A DNA stretch of 64,000 bases from contig JAGFXX010000001.1 in assembly GCA_017599285.1 (NCBI GenBank), positions 1,860,001 to 1,924,000 of the forward strand. Direction: 5' to 3'. The position numbers were made by a program, and so were the translations under genes. Origin of the DNA: Cereibacter azotoformans (GTDB lineage Bacteria; Pseudomonadota; Alphaproteobacteria; Rhodobacterales; Rhodobacteraceae). Numbering within the stretch: position 1 is the stretch's first letter; each line of letters starts with the position of its first letter. This document shows, piece after piece, positions 37,253-46,071 of the stretch. The notes below the pieces were generated by a model. The model was not told the origin of the DNA. It saw only the letters and a list, made by a program, of their open reading frames with translations, and made no database searches.

Positions 37253-37711
37253 TCAGTTCCGGACGTGCAGATCGAGCCGCTGGCGGAACAGCGTGCCCGA
37301 TGCGGAGGTGGCCTCGACCCGCAGGATCCATTTGCCGGGCGCAAGCTCCTGCGCCGCGCGGAAGGCGCCGTCGCGGAGGAGGAACTCGGGCCGGCGGTCG
37401 TCGCGCGCCTCGGTCGAGCGGCCGATCAGGACGTCGAGCGTATGGACGGCGGCCGGTCGGCCCTCGGCGTCGCGGAAGCGCAGCGTGATCTCGTGGGCGG
37501 TGTCGTCATAGTCGGCCGCCAGAGACCAGCCGAGCGCCTGCTGCGCCGTCCGCTCGGCGTCGAAGGTCTGGCTGGCCACGTAAGGATTCTGCACCTCGAG
37601 CCCCGGAAAGGTCGAGACCGCCTTGAACGCCATGAGAAGATTCACCGCGATGATGACGCCGAAGGCCCCGACGGTGATGGCCAGAACCTTGCGCCCGGTG
37701 ATTTCGGCCAT
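37253..37711 (-). CDS. ccoH: FixH-family protein CcoH
   Basis: The 152-residue protein has a single N-terminal helix (AITVGAFGVIIAVNLLMAF) and a periplasmic FixH domain. CcoH (RdxH) assists assembly of cbb3 oxidase. The ATG at 37711 is chosen since it begins the helix region MAEITGRKVL; it lies one base after the ccoG stop. Confidence 0.95.
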   Translation of the reverse strand: MAEITGRKVLAITVGAFGVIIAVNLLMAFKAVSTFPGLEVQNPYVASQTFDAERTAQQALGWSLAADYDDTAHEITLRFRDAEGRPAAVHTLDVLIGRSTEARDDRRPEFLLRDGAFRAAQELAPGKWILRVEATSASGTLFRQRLDLHVRN

Positions 37712-37712
37712 G

Positions 37713-39146
37713 TCAGTTGCCCCTTCCGTTGAAGATCGTGTCGTGATGGACCCGCTGCGCGGCCGAGAGATCCTCGACCCAGAGCCGGACATCGGTGCGC
37801 TCGGCCTCGGCAGCCGAGGTGCCACGGTTCGCGATGATATAGACGCGCTGGGTCATGGTCTCGTTCGCGGGAACGGTTACCACGGAACCCGGCACCCCCT
37901 CCAGCGAAAGGGCGAGATCGGCGGCGCTGGTCACCGAGATCTGATAGTCGCGCGCCTCGCCCTGCTTGTTGCGCAGCCGGACGTCGTAGGTGTTGCGGAT
38001 CGACCCGTCGGAGAGCGTGACGAAGATCGGGTTGCGCAGCGGCGTCACGTTGATGTCGATCGGCGAGCGCAGGAAGAGGGCCACGACGAGCGCCACGCCC
38101 ACCCCGCTCCAGAGGGCGGTGTAGAACAGGGTCCGCACCCGGAAGATGTGCCGCCAGGCGGACCGGGCCGGCTGGCCCGCACGCTCGGCGCGTTCGTCGG
38201 TCAGCGCGAGGTAGCCGATCAGGCCGCGCGGCTTGCCGATCTTGTCCATCACCTCGTCGCAGGCGTCGATGCAGAGCGCGCAGGTGATGCAGGCAAGCTG
38301 CTGGCCATCCCGGATGTCGATGCCCATCGGGCAGACGTTCACGCAGGCCATGCAGTCGATGCAGTCGCCCTGCGTCTCCGAGACCGGCTCACCCTTCTTG
38401 AGCTTGCCGCGCGGCTCGCCGCGCCATTCGCGGTAGGCGACGGTGATGGTCTCCTCGTCCATCATCGCGGCCTGGATGCGCGGCCAGGGGCAGGCATAGA
38501 TGCAGATCTGCTCGCGCGCGAAGCCGCCGAAGGCGAAGGTCGTGGCGGTCAGGGTCGCCATCGTGATGTAGGCGACGGGATGGGCGTTGCCGGTCACGAG
38601 ATCGACGAGAAGCGTCGGCGCATCGGTGAAGTAGAACACCCAGGCCCCGCCGGTGGCGAGGCCGATCAGCAGCCAGAGCGTCCATTTCGTAAGATATTTC
38701 CGCGTCTTCTCTAAGTCCCACCGCTGCCGCAGCAGGCGGATGCGCGCGTTGCGGTCGCCTTCGACCCAGCGTTCGACGAGGATGAAGAGATCGGTCCAGA
38801 CCGTCTGCGGGCAGGCATAGCCGCACCAGACGCGCCCCGCGGCCGAGGTAAAGAGAAAGAGGCCAAGTCCCGCCATGATCAGCAGGCCCGCCACGAAGTA
38901 GAATTCGTGCGGCCAGATCTCGATCATGAAGAAGAAGAAGCGCCGGTTCGCGATGTCGACGAGGATCGCCTGATCGGGAAGGCTCGGGCCACGGTCCCAG
39001 CGGATCCAGGGCGCGATGTAGTAGATCCCCAGCGTCACGGCCAGGATCCACCACTTGAGAGTGCGGAACTGGCCGCTCACCCGCTTGGGGAAGACAGGCT
39101 CGCGCTTGGCATAGAGGCTGGACGTTTCGGTATCGGGGCTGGTCAC
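37713..39146 (-). CDS. ccoG: Cytochrome oxidase accessory protein CcoG (RdxB)
   Basis: CcoG is a membrane iron-sulfur protein that reduces Cu(II) during cbb3 oxidase assembly. The 477-residue protein has about five transmembrane helices, two ferredoxin-like 4Fe-4S motifs (CIDCMACVNVCP and CITCALCIDAC) and additional Cys in CGYACPQTVW. The start is GTG at 39146, with GGAG six bases upstream; the open frame to 39242 extends across the FNR box and is unlikely. In Rhodobacter sphaeroides the gene at this place is called rdxB. Confidence 0.95.
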   Translation of the reverse strand: MTSPDTETSSLYAKREPVFPKRVSGQFRTLKWWILAVTLGIYYIAPWIRWDRGPSLPDQAILVDIANRRFFFFMIEIWPHEFYFVAGLLIMAGLGLFLFTSAAGRVWCGYACPQTVWTDLFILVERWVEGDRNARIRLLRQRWDLEKTRKYLTKWTLWLLIGLATGGAWVFYFTDAPTLLVDLVTGNAHPVAYITMATLTATTFAFGGFAREQICIYACPWPRIQAAMMDEETITVAYREWRGEPRGKLKKGEPVSETQGDCIDCMACVNVCPMGIDIRDGQQLACITCALCIDACDEVMDKIGKPRGLIGYLALTDERAERAGQPARSAWRHIFRVRTLFYTALWSGVGVALVVALFLRSPIDINVTPLRNPIFVTLSDGSIRNTYDVRLRNKQGEARDYQISVTSAADLALSLEGVPGSVVTVPANETMTQRVYIIANRGTSAAEAERTDVRLWVEDLSAAQRVHHDTIFNGRGN

Positions 39147-39204
39147 GACGGACTCCGGCTTCGTGGATGTTCCGGGTGCTATCAGACAGGACCGCCATGG
39201 CAAC

Positions 39205-39218
39205 TTGACATCGGTCAA
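39205..39218. promoter_or_regulatory. FnrL box upstream of ccoGHIS
   Basis: TTGACATCGGTCAA is a symmetrical match to the FNR consensus TTGAT-N4-ATCAA, with one change in each half. It is centred about 65 bases before the ccoG GTG start, in the 232-base ccoP-ccoG gap, so ccoGHIS likely has its own low-oxygen promoter. Confidence 0.8.
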
Positions 39219-39339
39219 AATTACGCATCCGTGATGCATCATTCACGGCAGGGACAGGCCCTCCATCTCCCGCTCTGGGGCATGGGAGGCGCCGACCCTC
39301 CGCACTCGGAACGCGTGAACTGAACCGAGGGCCGGCGTC

Positions 39340-39365
39340 GGCCCGGGAGATCATCCCCCCGGGCC
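39340..39365 (-). terminator. Putative ccoNOQP terminator
   Basis: GGCCCGGG and CCCGGGCC flank a 10-base loop, 14 bases after the ccoP stop on the minus strand. There is no T run. Its place between ccoP and the FnrL box of ccoG fits separation of the two transcripts. Confidence 0.45.
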
Positions 39366-39378
39366 GCTTCAGCACCAC

Positions 39379-40257
39379 TTACTCGCCGCCGCCGAGGCCG
39401 TGGACATAGATGGCCACCGACCGGATGTCCGCTTCGGACAGGCGGTTGTTCCAGTTGGGCATCACGCCGAAGCGCGCGTAGGTCACCGACTCGGTGATCG
39501 TCTCGCGGCTTCCGCCATAGAGCCAGATCGCGTCCGTCAGGTTCGGGGCGCCCACGTCGCGGCTGCCGGTGCCATCGTCGCCGTGGCAGGCGGCGCAGTT
39601 GTCGAGGAAGACCGTCGCGCCTTCGGTGGCAAGAGCGGCGTCATGCTCCTGCCCCGAGATCTGCAGGACATATTCGACCACCTGCGAAAGCTGGGTGTCA
39701 TCCAGCAGACCGTCGGCGCCGAAACGCGGCATCTCGGAATAGCGCGCGTTGTCGTCGGTCGTGTTGCGGATGCCGTGCGTGACGGTGGTGTGGATCGACT
39801 CGATGTCGCCGCCCCAGATCCAGTCGTCGTCGAGCAGGTTGGGATAGCCCTGCCCCTGCACGCCCGCCGCCCCCGAGCCGTGGCACTGCACGCAGTTGGT
39901 GCGGAACACGGCCGCACCGGCGTTGGTCGCGTACTGGACCAGATCCGGGTTGGCCGCGATCTCGGTCAGCTCCGTCTCGACGAGCCGCGTGCGGATCTCG
40001 GCATTGGCGTCGGCGTAGGCCTGGATCTCGGCGGCCACATCGGCCCGCGTCGATTGGCCGAGAAGCCCCTTGGTGGCGTCGTTCACCAGCGGCCAGGCCG
40101 GGTAGAGGATCGAATAGCCGATCGCCCAGATGATGGTGACATAGAAGGTCCAGAGCCACCAGCGCGGCATCGGATTGTCATATTCCTCGATGCCATCCCA
40201 GGAATGGCCCGTGGTCGGCGGCTCGCCCGGCTTCTGTTTCGTCGGTTTCACACTCAT
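39379..40257 (-). CDS. ccoP: cbb3 oxidase subunit III, diheme cytochrome c CcoP
   Basis: CcoP passes electrons toward the catalytic subunit. The 292-residue protein has an N-terminal membrane helix region ([20 protein letters not shown]) and two heme-c sites, CVQCH and CAACH. Its ATG overlaps the ccoQ stop by four bases. Confidence 0.98.
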   Translation of the reverse strand: MSVKPTKQKPGEPPTTGHSWDGIEEYDNPMPRWWLWTFYVTIIWAIGYSILYPAWPLVNDATKGLLGQSTRADVAAEIQAYADANAEIRTRLVETELTEIAANPDLVQYATNAGAAVFRTNCVQCHGSGAAGVQGQGYPNLLDDDWIWGGDIESIHTTVTHGIRNTTDDNARYSEMPRFGADGLLDDTQLSQVVEYVLQISGQEHDAALATEGATVFLDNCAACHGDDGTGSRDVGAPNLTDAIWLYGGSRETITESVTYARFGVMPNWNNRLSEADIRSVAIYVHGLGGGE

Positions 40258-40457
40258 TTCCTCGCCTCCTCGGACGACGACTCCGGGTCGTCATCGGCGG
40301 GTTTTGTCTCGTGACGGAAGATCGCGTTGGCGGCGTCCTCATGGTGCTTTCGGCTTCTCGGACGCCAGGCCCAGAACACCACGCCCACGAAGAAGAGCGT
40401 CATCACGACCAGCATCCAGCTGTCCGCAAAGCCGCGCAGCAGGCTGTAGGTCTCCAT
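40254..40457 (-). CDS. ccoQ: cbb3 oxidase subunit CcoQ
   Basis: The 67-residue protein has one transmembrane helix ([16 protein letters not shown]) followed by a charged tail. CcoQ protects the oxidase core under oxygen and, in R. sphaeroides, has been linked to signalling to the photosynthesis regulators. It lies between ccoO and ccoP, overlapping ccoP by four bases. Confidence 0.95.
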   Translation of the reverse strand: METYSLLRGFADSWMLVVMTLFFVGVVFWAWRPRSRKHHEDAANAIFRHETKPADDDPESSSEEARK

Positions 40458-40468
40458 GCCCCGCCCCT

Positions 40469-41194
40469 TTACCGGCTGTCGTCAGGCGTGAAGGTCGAGA
40501 AATCGACCATCGTGCCCAGCACCTGCAGGTAGGCGATCAGCGCGTCCATCTCCGTCAGCTGCGGCTGGCCGTCGAAGTTGCGCACGGCGGCCTTGCCATA
40601 GCGCTCGAGCAGCCCGTCGCTGTCACCCAGCGGATCCGCCTGCACCCGGAAATCGGCAACCGCGGCTTCCATCATCTCGTCGGAGTAGGGCACGCCGACG
40701 ATGCGGTGCGTCGCCATCGTGTCACGGATGTAGCGTCCGTCGATCACTCGGTTCGAGAGGAAGCCGTATTTCGGCATGATCGATTCGGGCACCACCGACT
40801 GCGGGTCGGTGAGGTGATCGACGTGCCACTCGTCCGAGTAACGCTCGCCCACGCGGGCGAGGTCCGGGCCGGTGCGCTTGGAGCCCCACTGGAACGGGTG
40901 GTCGTACATCGACTCGGCCGCAAGGCTGTAGTGGCCATAGCGTTCGAACTCGTCGCGCATCGGACGGATCATCTGGCTGTGGCAGACATAGCAGCCTTCG
41001 CGGATGTAGATGTCGCGGCCGGCCAGCTCGAGCGGGGTGTAGGGGCGAACCCCTTCCACCTTCTCGATCGTGTTCTCGAGATAGAACAGCGGCACGATCT
41101 GGACCAGGCCGCCGATGGTCACCACGAGAAAGCTGAAGATCAGCAGCAGCGTGGCGTTCGTCTCGAGGATCTTGTGTTTTGCAAGGATACCCAT
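40469..41194 (-). CDS. ccoO: cbb3 oxidase subunit II, monoheme cytochrome c CcoO
   Basis: CcoO carries one heme c. The 241-residue protein has an N-terminal membrane anchor and the site [11 protein letters not shown]. The start ATG at 41194 has GGAGGGG just upstream; the in-frame ATG at 41209 overlaps the ccoN stop and is less likely. Confidence 0.98.
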   Translation of the reverse strand: MGILAKHKILETNATLLLIFSFLVVTIGGLVQIVPLFYLENTIEKVEGVRPYTPLELAGRDIYIREGCYVCHSQMIRPMRDEFERYGHYSLAAESMYDHPFQWGSKRTGPDLARVGERYSDEWHVDHLTDPQSVVPESIMPKYGFLSNRVIDGRYIRDTMATHRIVGVPYSDEMMEAAVADFRVQADPLGDSDGLLERYGKAAVRNFDGQPQLTEMDALIAYLQVLGTMVDFSTFTPDDSR

Positions 41195-41205
41195 GGTCCC
41201 CTCCG

Positions 41206-42813
41206 TCACTCAGCGGGAACCGCCGTGGCGCGCACCACCCGGGCGGGGGCGGACGTCACGGTTTTCCACATGTTGTAGCACATGATCAGCGCACCGACGA
41301 GGTAGAGCACCCCACCGAGACCCCGCACCACGTTCATCGGGAACTTGGCGGCCACCGTGTCGGCAAAGGCGTTCACGAGGAAGCCGTTCGCATCGACTTC
41401 ACGCCACATCAGCCCTTCCATGATCCCCGAGACCCACATCGACGAGGCGTAGAGCACGATGCCGATGGTCGCGAGCCAGAAGTGCCACGAGACGAGGCTG
41501 AGGCTGTAGAGCCGTTCCTTGTTCCAGAGCTTCGGCGTCAGGAAATAGAGCGCACCGAAGGTGATCATGCCGTTCCAGCCAAGCGCGCCGGAATGGACAT
41601 GGCCGATGGTCCAGTCGGTGTAGTGCGACAGCGAGTTGACGGCCTTGATCGACATCATCGGGCCTTCGAAGGTGGACATGCCGTAGAAGCCGATCGAGAC
41701 GACCATCATGCGGATGATCGGGTCGGTGCGCAGCTTGTCCCAGGCGCCCGAGAGCGTCATCAGGCCGTTGATCATGCCCCCCCACGACGGCATCCACAGC
41801 ATGATCGAGAAGACCATCCCGAGCGTCGAAGTCCAGGTCGGCAGCGCCGTGTAGTGCAGGTGGTGCGGACCGGCCCAGATATAGAGGAAGATCAGCGCCC
41901 AGAAGTGCACGATCGACAGCTTGTAGCTGTAGACCGGACGCTCGGCCTGCTTGGGCACGAAGTAATACATCATGCCGAGGAAGCCCGCGGTCAGGAAGAA
42001 GCCCACGGCGTTGTGGCCATACCACCACTGCACCATGGCGTCCTGCACGCCCGAGAAGACCTGCACGGATTTCGAGCCGAAGAACGAGACCGGCACCGAG
42101 AGGTTGTTGAAGATGTGGAGCATCGCCACGGTGACGATGAAGGCAAGGTAGAACCAGTTGGCCACATAGATGTGGGGCTCCTTGCGCTTGATGATCGTCC
42201 CGAGGAACACGGCCAGGTAGCAGACCCAGACGATCGTCAGCCACCAATCGAGATACCACTCGGGCTCGGCATATTCCTTCGACTGGGTCGCCCCCAGCAG
42301 ATAGCCCGAAGCCGCGAGCACGATGAAGAGGTTGTAGCCCCAGAAGACGAACCAGGCGAGGTTGCCGCCCCACAGGCGCGCCGCCGAGGTCCGTTGCACG
42401 ACATAGAAGCTCGTCGCGATCAGGGCGTTGCCGCCGAACGCGAAGATCACCGCGGACGTGTGCAGGGGACGCAGACGGCCGAAGTTCAGATAGCCTTGCG
42501 CCCATTCGAAGTTGAGCACCGGAAAGGCCAGCTGGAAGGCGATGAAGACCGCCACGAGGAAGCCCACCACACCCCAGAAGGCCGTCGCCACCACACCGTA
42601 GCGGATGACGCCGTCCATGTATTCGGTCTGGAGCGCGGGCTTGGGACGGATCTCGTCCCCCACCCGGCGCACCTGCCACAGAAAGAGACCGCCGGCCACC
42701 AGCATGACCGTCACGGCGTTGACCAAATATGCCAGGTCGCGCGCATAATTGGCTGCGATCGCGGCGCACAGCGCGATCACGCCGAGCGCGACCAACTTAA
42801 CGTAATCCCACAT
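41206..42813 (-). CDS. ccoN: cbb3 oxidase catalytic subunit CcoN
   Basis: CcoN is the heme-copper catalytic subunit of the high-affinity cbb3 terminal oxidase in the inner membrane. The 535-residue protein has about twelve helices with the conserved His-bearing stretches ([36 protein letters not shown]). It is the first gene of ccoNOQP. Two FNR-type boxes lie 94 and 126 bases upstream of its start. Confidence 0.99.
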   Translation of the reverse strand: MWDYVKLVALGVIALCAAIAANYARDLAYLVNAVTVMLVAGGLFLWQVRRVGDEIRPKPALQTEYMDGVIRYGVVATAFWGVVGFLVAVFIAFQLAFPVLNFEWAQGYLNFGRLRPLHTSAVIFAFGGNALIATSFYVVQRTSAARLWGGNLAWFVFWGYNLFIVLAASGYLLGATQSKEYAEPEWYLDWWLTIVWVCYLAVFLGTIIKRKEPHIYVANWFYLAFIVTVAMLHIFNNLSVPVSFFGSKSVQVFSGVQDAMVQWWYGHNAVGFFLTAGFLGMMYYFVPKQAERPVYSYKLSIVHFWALIFLYIWAGPHHLHYTALPTWTSTLGMVFSIMLWMPSWGGMINGLMTLSGAWDKLRTDPIIRMMVVSIGFYGMSTFEGPMMSIKAVNSLSHYTDWTIGHVHSGALGWNGMITFGALYFLTPKLWNKERLYSLSLVSWHFWLATIGIVLYASSMWVSGIMEGLMWREVDANGFLVNAFADTVAAKFPMNVVRGLGGVLYLVGALIMCYNMWKTVTSAPARVVRATAVPAE

Positions 42814-42900
42814 CTTGCGTCCCTTCGTCTTCGCTAGGCCGACTCCCCCGGCCGATGCTTATCGACAGGCCGTGTGTGGCGGCATGTCGCGGAATGTGCC

Positions 42901-42914
42901 TTGATCCATGTCAA
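42901..42914. promoter_or_regulatory. FNR-type box, ccoN-proximal
   Basis: TTGATCCATGTCAA matches TTGAT-N4-ATCAA at all but one position. It lies 94 bases (centre) upstream of ccoN and 100 bases upstream of the universal stress gene. Confidence 0.7.
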
Positions 42915-42932
42915 CGGTTTCGGTCCTGATAC

Positions 42933-42946
42933 TTGATCAGCATCAA
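42933..42946. promoter_or_regulatory. Perfect FnrL box between ccoN and the universal stress gene
   Basis: TTGATCAGCATCAA is an exact TTGAT-N4-ATCAA palindrome. It is centred about 126 bases from ccoN and 68 bases from the divergent universal stress protein gene, so it may serve either or both. Confidence 0.85.
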
Positions 42947-43007
42947 GGAACAAAGCCCCATTCGATCACACATTCGAGGCGGATGCTCATCGGCTGGAGG
43001 TAGTGAA

Positions 43008-43856
43008 ATGGCCTATAAATCCTTGTTGACGGTGGCCACCTCGCCCGACCGGGTCGAGCCGGCCATCTCGGTTGCGTCGCGGCTCGCCCTGAACGAGGAC
43101 GCGCACCTGGACGTGCTGGCGCTTGGCATCGACGGAACGCAGGTGGCCTACTACAACATGGGCGGCACGGCGGTCGTGCTGCAGATGGCGCTGGAACGCG
43201 CCGAGCACGATGCCCAGGCCGTCGAGAAGGCCGCCACTGCGGCGCTTTCGGGGCAGCCCTCGATGCTGCGCCATTCGGTCGAGACAGCGGTGGCCCAGAT
43301 GGGCGGGCTGGCCGGTCTCGTCGCGCTGCGCTCGCGCTTTGCCGATCTCGTGGTGCTGTCACGGCCCTACGGCAAGGGCCGGGGTGCCGAATCCGAAGCC
43401 GTGGTCGAGGCGGCGCTGTTCGAGGGCCAGGCCCCGGTGCTGGTGGTGCCGGACGATCCCTCGCTCAGCACGAACTTCGGCCGGCGGATCGTGATCGCCT
43501 GGGACCAGAGCCGCGAGGCGCTGACCGCGGTGCGCAAGGCGATGCCCTTCCTGCTGCGGGCGGACAACGTGAACATCGTGATCGTGGACCCCGCCGCACA
43601 TGGCGCCGAGCGGTCCGATCCGGGCGGGGCGCTGTGCCAGATGCTCGTGCGTCATGGCGTGCGGGCCGAAGTGTCGGTTCTGGCAAAGACCCTGCCGCGC
43701 GTCTCGGACGTGATCGCGCGCCATGTGCGCGACCAGGATGGCGACCTGCTGGTGATGGGGGCCTACGGTCACTCGCGCTTCCGCGAAGCCATTCTGGGCG
43801 GCGCCACCCGAGACATGCTGGAACTGGCCGAGGTGCCGGTCCTGATGGCGCACTGA
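43008..43856 (+). CDS. Universal stress protein with tandem UspA domains
   Basis: The 282-residue protein contains two UspA-type folds. The second retains the nucleotide-binding-like end VMGAYGHSRFREAILGGATR (G-2x-G-9x-G(S/T) pattern). GGAGG lies seven bases before the ATG at 43008. Divergent placement from ccoN across two FNR boxes suggests low-oxygen induction. Usp proteins in anaerobic regulons often help survival in energy-limited conditions; that role here is inferred. Confidence 0.92.
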   Translation: MAYKSLLTVATSPDRVEPAISVASRLALNEDAHLDVLALGIDGTQVAYYNMGGTAVVLQMALERAEHDAQAVEKAATAALSGQPSMLRHSVETAVAQMGGLAGLVALRSRFADLVVLSRPYGKGRGAESEAVVEAALFEGQAPVLVVPDDPSLSTNFGRRIVIAWDQSREALTAVRKAMPFLLRADNVNIVIVDPAAHGAERSDPGGALCQMLVRHGVRAEVSVLAKTLPRVSDVIARHVRDQDGDLLVMGAYGHSRFREAILGGATRDMLELAEVPVLMAH

Positions 43857-43889
43857 GGCGCAAGGGACCGCCGGTCGGGCGGGCCCTTC

Positions 43890-44636
43890 TCAGACGGGAA
43901 GGCCGCCGTCGCTGTCGTCGCCCGCCTCTTCCAGAAGGCGGGCGAAGTCGTTCACGATCACATGCCGCTTGCCCTCAAGCGCGATCACCCCGTCGCGCTT
44001 GAGCGCCGAGACCTGACGGCTCACGGTCTCGAGCGTCAGGCCCAGATAGTCCGCCATCTCCTCGCGCGTGAGCGGCAGGTCGAAGGTCAGCGGCCCCTTG
44101 GCGTCACGCAGCTTAAGCGACGCGTCGCGCCGGGCGATGATGGCAAGCAGGCTCGCGATCTTCTCACGCGCAGTCTTGCGCCCCAGCAGCAGCATCCACT
44201 CCCGCGCGGCATCCAGTTCGTCCAGCGTCATCTCGAGCAGCCGCTGCCCGACATGGGGCGTCTTCTGCATCATGTCCTCGAACGGCTTGCGCCGGAAGCA
44301 GCACATGAGAAGATCGGTCGTGGCCGTGACATCATAGGCCACCGTCTGCCGGCCCGGACGGCCGACGAAATCCGACGGAAGGAGAAGCCCGACCATCTGC
44401 CGGCGGCCATCCTCGAGGGTCTGGGTCAGCGTGGCGATCCCGGTCACGACCGAGGCCACGAAATCCATCTTGTCCCCCGACCAGATCACCGTCTGGCCGG
44501 CCTGATAGCTGCGGTAATACTTGATCTGCTCAAGGGTCGTCAGCTCTTCGCTGTCGCAGCGCGCGCAGACGGCGCGATGACGGATCGGGCAGTCGCCGCA
44601 GCGGTGGAGGAGGGTTGGGACTTCGTGCAGCGTCAT
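43890..44636 (-). CDS. fnrL: Oxygen-sensing regulator FnrL
   Basis: This 248-residue Crp/FNR-family activator has N-terminal Cys at 13, 16, 24 and 27 and further Cys near 113, consistent with an oxygen-labile 4Fe-4S cluster, and a C-terminal helix-turn-helix with the recognition helix ETVSRQVSAL. The ExxSR pattern reads TTGAT-N4-ATCAA half sites. The ATG at 44636 gives MTLHEVPTLL. A perfect FNR box just upstream of its start suggests autoregulation. It is divergent from hemN and convergent with the universal stress gene. Confidence 0.97.
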   Translation of the reverse strand: MTLHEVPTLLHRCGDCPIRHRAVCARCDSEELTTLEQIKYYRSYQAGQTVIWSGDKMDFVASVVTGIATLTQTLEDGRRQMVGLLLPSDFVGRPGRQTVAYDVTATTDLLMCCFRRKPFEDMMQKTPHVGQRLLEMTLDELDAAREWMLLLGRKTAREKIASLLAIIARRDASLKLRDAKGPLTFDLPLTREEMADYLGLTLETVSRQVSALKRDGVIALEGKRHVIVNDFARLLEEAGDDSDGGLPV

Positions 44637-44649
44637 GCTGTTTCCCCGC

Positions 44650-44663
44650 TTGATCTGAATCAA
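44650..44663. promoter_or_regulatory. Perfect FnrL box between fnrL and hemN
   Basis: TTGATCTGAATCAA is an exact TTGAT-N4-ATCAA match, centred about 41 bases before the hemN start and 20 bases before the fnrL start. The location suits activation of hemN and repression or autoregulation of fnrL. Confidence 0.9.
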
Positions 44664-44697
44664 AGCAATAAACGACTTTCGCACCTAGCGAAAGCCG

Positions 44698-46050
44698 ATG
44701 GAGTCGGTTTCTCATCTTGCAAAACTCGGGCTCTTTGACGCGCGGGTTCCACGCTACACGAGCTACCCGACCGCCCCCCACTTTGGCGAAGGGGTGACGC
44801 AACAGCTTCATGCGGGATGGATCTCGTCCATTCCTGCCGGAAGTTCAGTGTCCTTGTACCTGCACGTCCCCTTCTGCCGCCGGTTGTGCTGGTTTTGCGC
44901 CTGCCGCACGCAGGGCACGAGCTCTGACGCCCCGGTGCGCGCTTATGCCGCAGCCCTCAAGTCCGAGATCGCCCTGATCCACGCGCGGCTCGCGCCGGGG
45001 GTGCGCCTGTCGCGGATGCACTGGGGCGGAGGCACCCCCACGCTCCTGCCGCCCGACCTGATCCGCGAACTGGTGCTGGCGATTCGCGACGCCCTGCCCT
45101 ACGGGCCCGAGACCGAGTTCTCGGTCGAGGTCGATCCGAACGAGATCGACGCCGCCCGGCTCGATGCGCTCTTCGAGGCCGGCATGAACCGCGTCTCGAT
45201 CGGCGTGCAGGATTTCGACCCGATGATCCAGAAGGCCATCGGCCGCGAACAGGGCCATGACCTGACCCGGCGCCTCACCGAGGATCTGCGCGCCTGCGGG
45301 CTCGAGGGGCTCGACATCGACATGCTCTACGGTCTGCCGCACCAGACCCCGCAGGGCATCGCGGCCACGGTGCAGAAGCTGCTGGCGCTTTCGCCCGATC
45401 GGGTGGCGGTGCTGGGCTACGCTCATGTGCCCGCGATCTCGCGGCGGCAGCTGATGATCCCCACGGCCGCCATCCCCCGCCCGGAAGAGCGTCTGGGCCT
45501 GTTCGAGACCGCGCGCGACCTGATCCTGTGGGACGGCTACCAGCCCGTCGGCCTCGACAGGTTCGCCCGCGCCGGCGATCCTCTGGCCCACGCCCGCGCC
45601 TGCGGCCGGCTGCGCCGCTCGTTCGCGGGCTACACCGATGACCGGGCCGAGACGCTGATCGGGATCGGGGCCTCGGCCATATCCCGCTTTCCACAGGGCT
45701 TCACCCAGAACGCGCCCAGCACCTCCGATCACCTCCGCGCGATCCGGTCCGGGCGGTTCTCGACCAGCCGCGGCCACGCGCTGACCGACGAGGACCGGCT
45801 GCGCGGGCGGATGATCGAGCAGCTTCTCTGCGATTTCCGCATCAGCCGCGCCCAGATCCTCGCCCGGTTCGCCATCACGCCCGAGCGGCTCGAGGCCCTG
45901 TTCCGCAGCTGCGCGGCCGCCTTCCCCGGCATGGTCGAGATCACGGGCCACGGGCTCGAGATCACCGACGAGGGCCGCCCCCTCACCCGCATGATCGCCC
46001 GCACCTTCGACGCCTACGACCAGAGCCGCAGGCGGCCGGACACGGTCTGA
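44698..46050 (+). CDS. hemN: Oxygen-independent coproporphyrinogen III oxidase
   Basis: This radical-SAM enzyme converts coproporphyrinogen III to protoporphyrinogen IX without oxygen. The 450-residue protein has the cluster motif CRRLCWFCAC (CxxxCxxC plus one) following LYLHVPF, the GGGTP motif, and VSIGVQDF. R. sphaeroides has more than one such gene; the one beside fnrL is known as hemZ. Its control by FnrL is supported by the box 41 bases upstream. It is the anaerobic alternative to hemF. Confidence 0.96.
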   Translation: MESVSHLAKLGLFDARVPRYTSYPTAPHFGEGVTQQLHAGWISSIPAGSSVSLYLHVPFCRRLCWFCACRTQGTSSDAPVRAYAAALKSEIALIHARLAPGVRLSRMHWGGGTPTLLPPDLIRELVLAIRDALPYGPETEFSVEVDPNEIDAARLDALFEAGMNRVSIGVQDFDPMIQKAIGREQGHDLTRRLTEDLRACGLEGLDIDMLYGLPHQTPQGIAATVQKLLALSPDRVAVLGYAHVPAISRRQLMIPTAAIPRPEERLGLFETARDLILWDGYQPVGLDRFARAGDPLAHARACGRLRRSFAGYTDDRAETLIGIGASAISRFPQGFTQNAPSTSDHLRAIRSGRFSTSRGHALTDEDRLRGRMIEQLLCDFRISRAQILARFAITPERLEALFRSCAAAFPGMVEITGHGLEITDEGRPLTRMIARTFDAYDQSRRRPDTV

Positions 46051-46071
46051 ACCCGCCTCGACGTCGACCCT

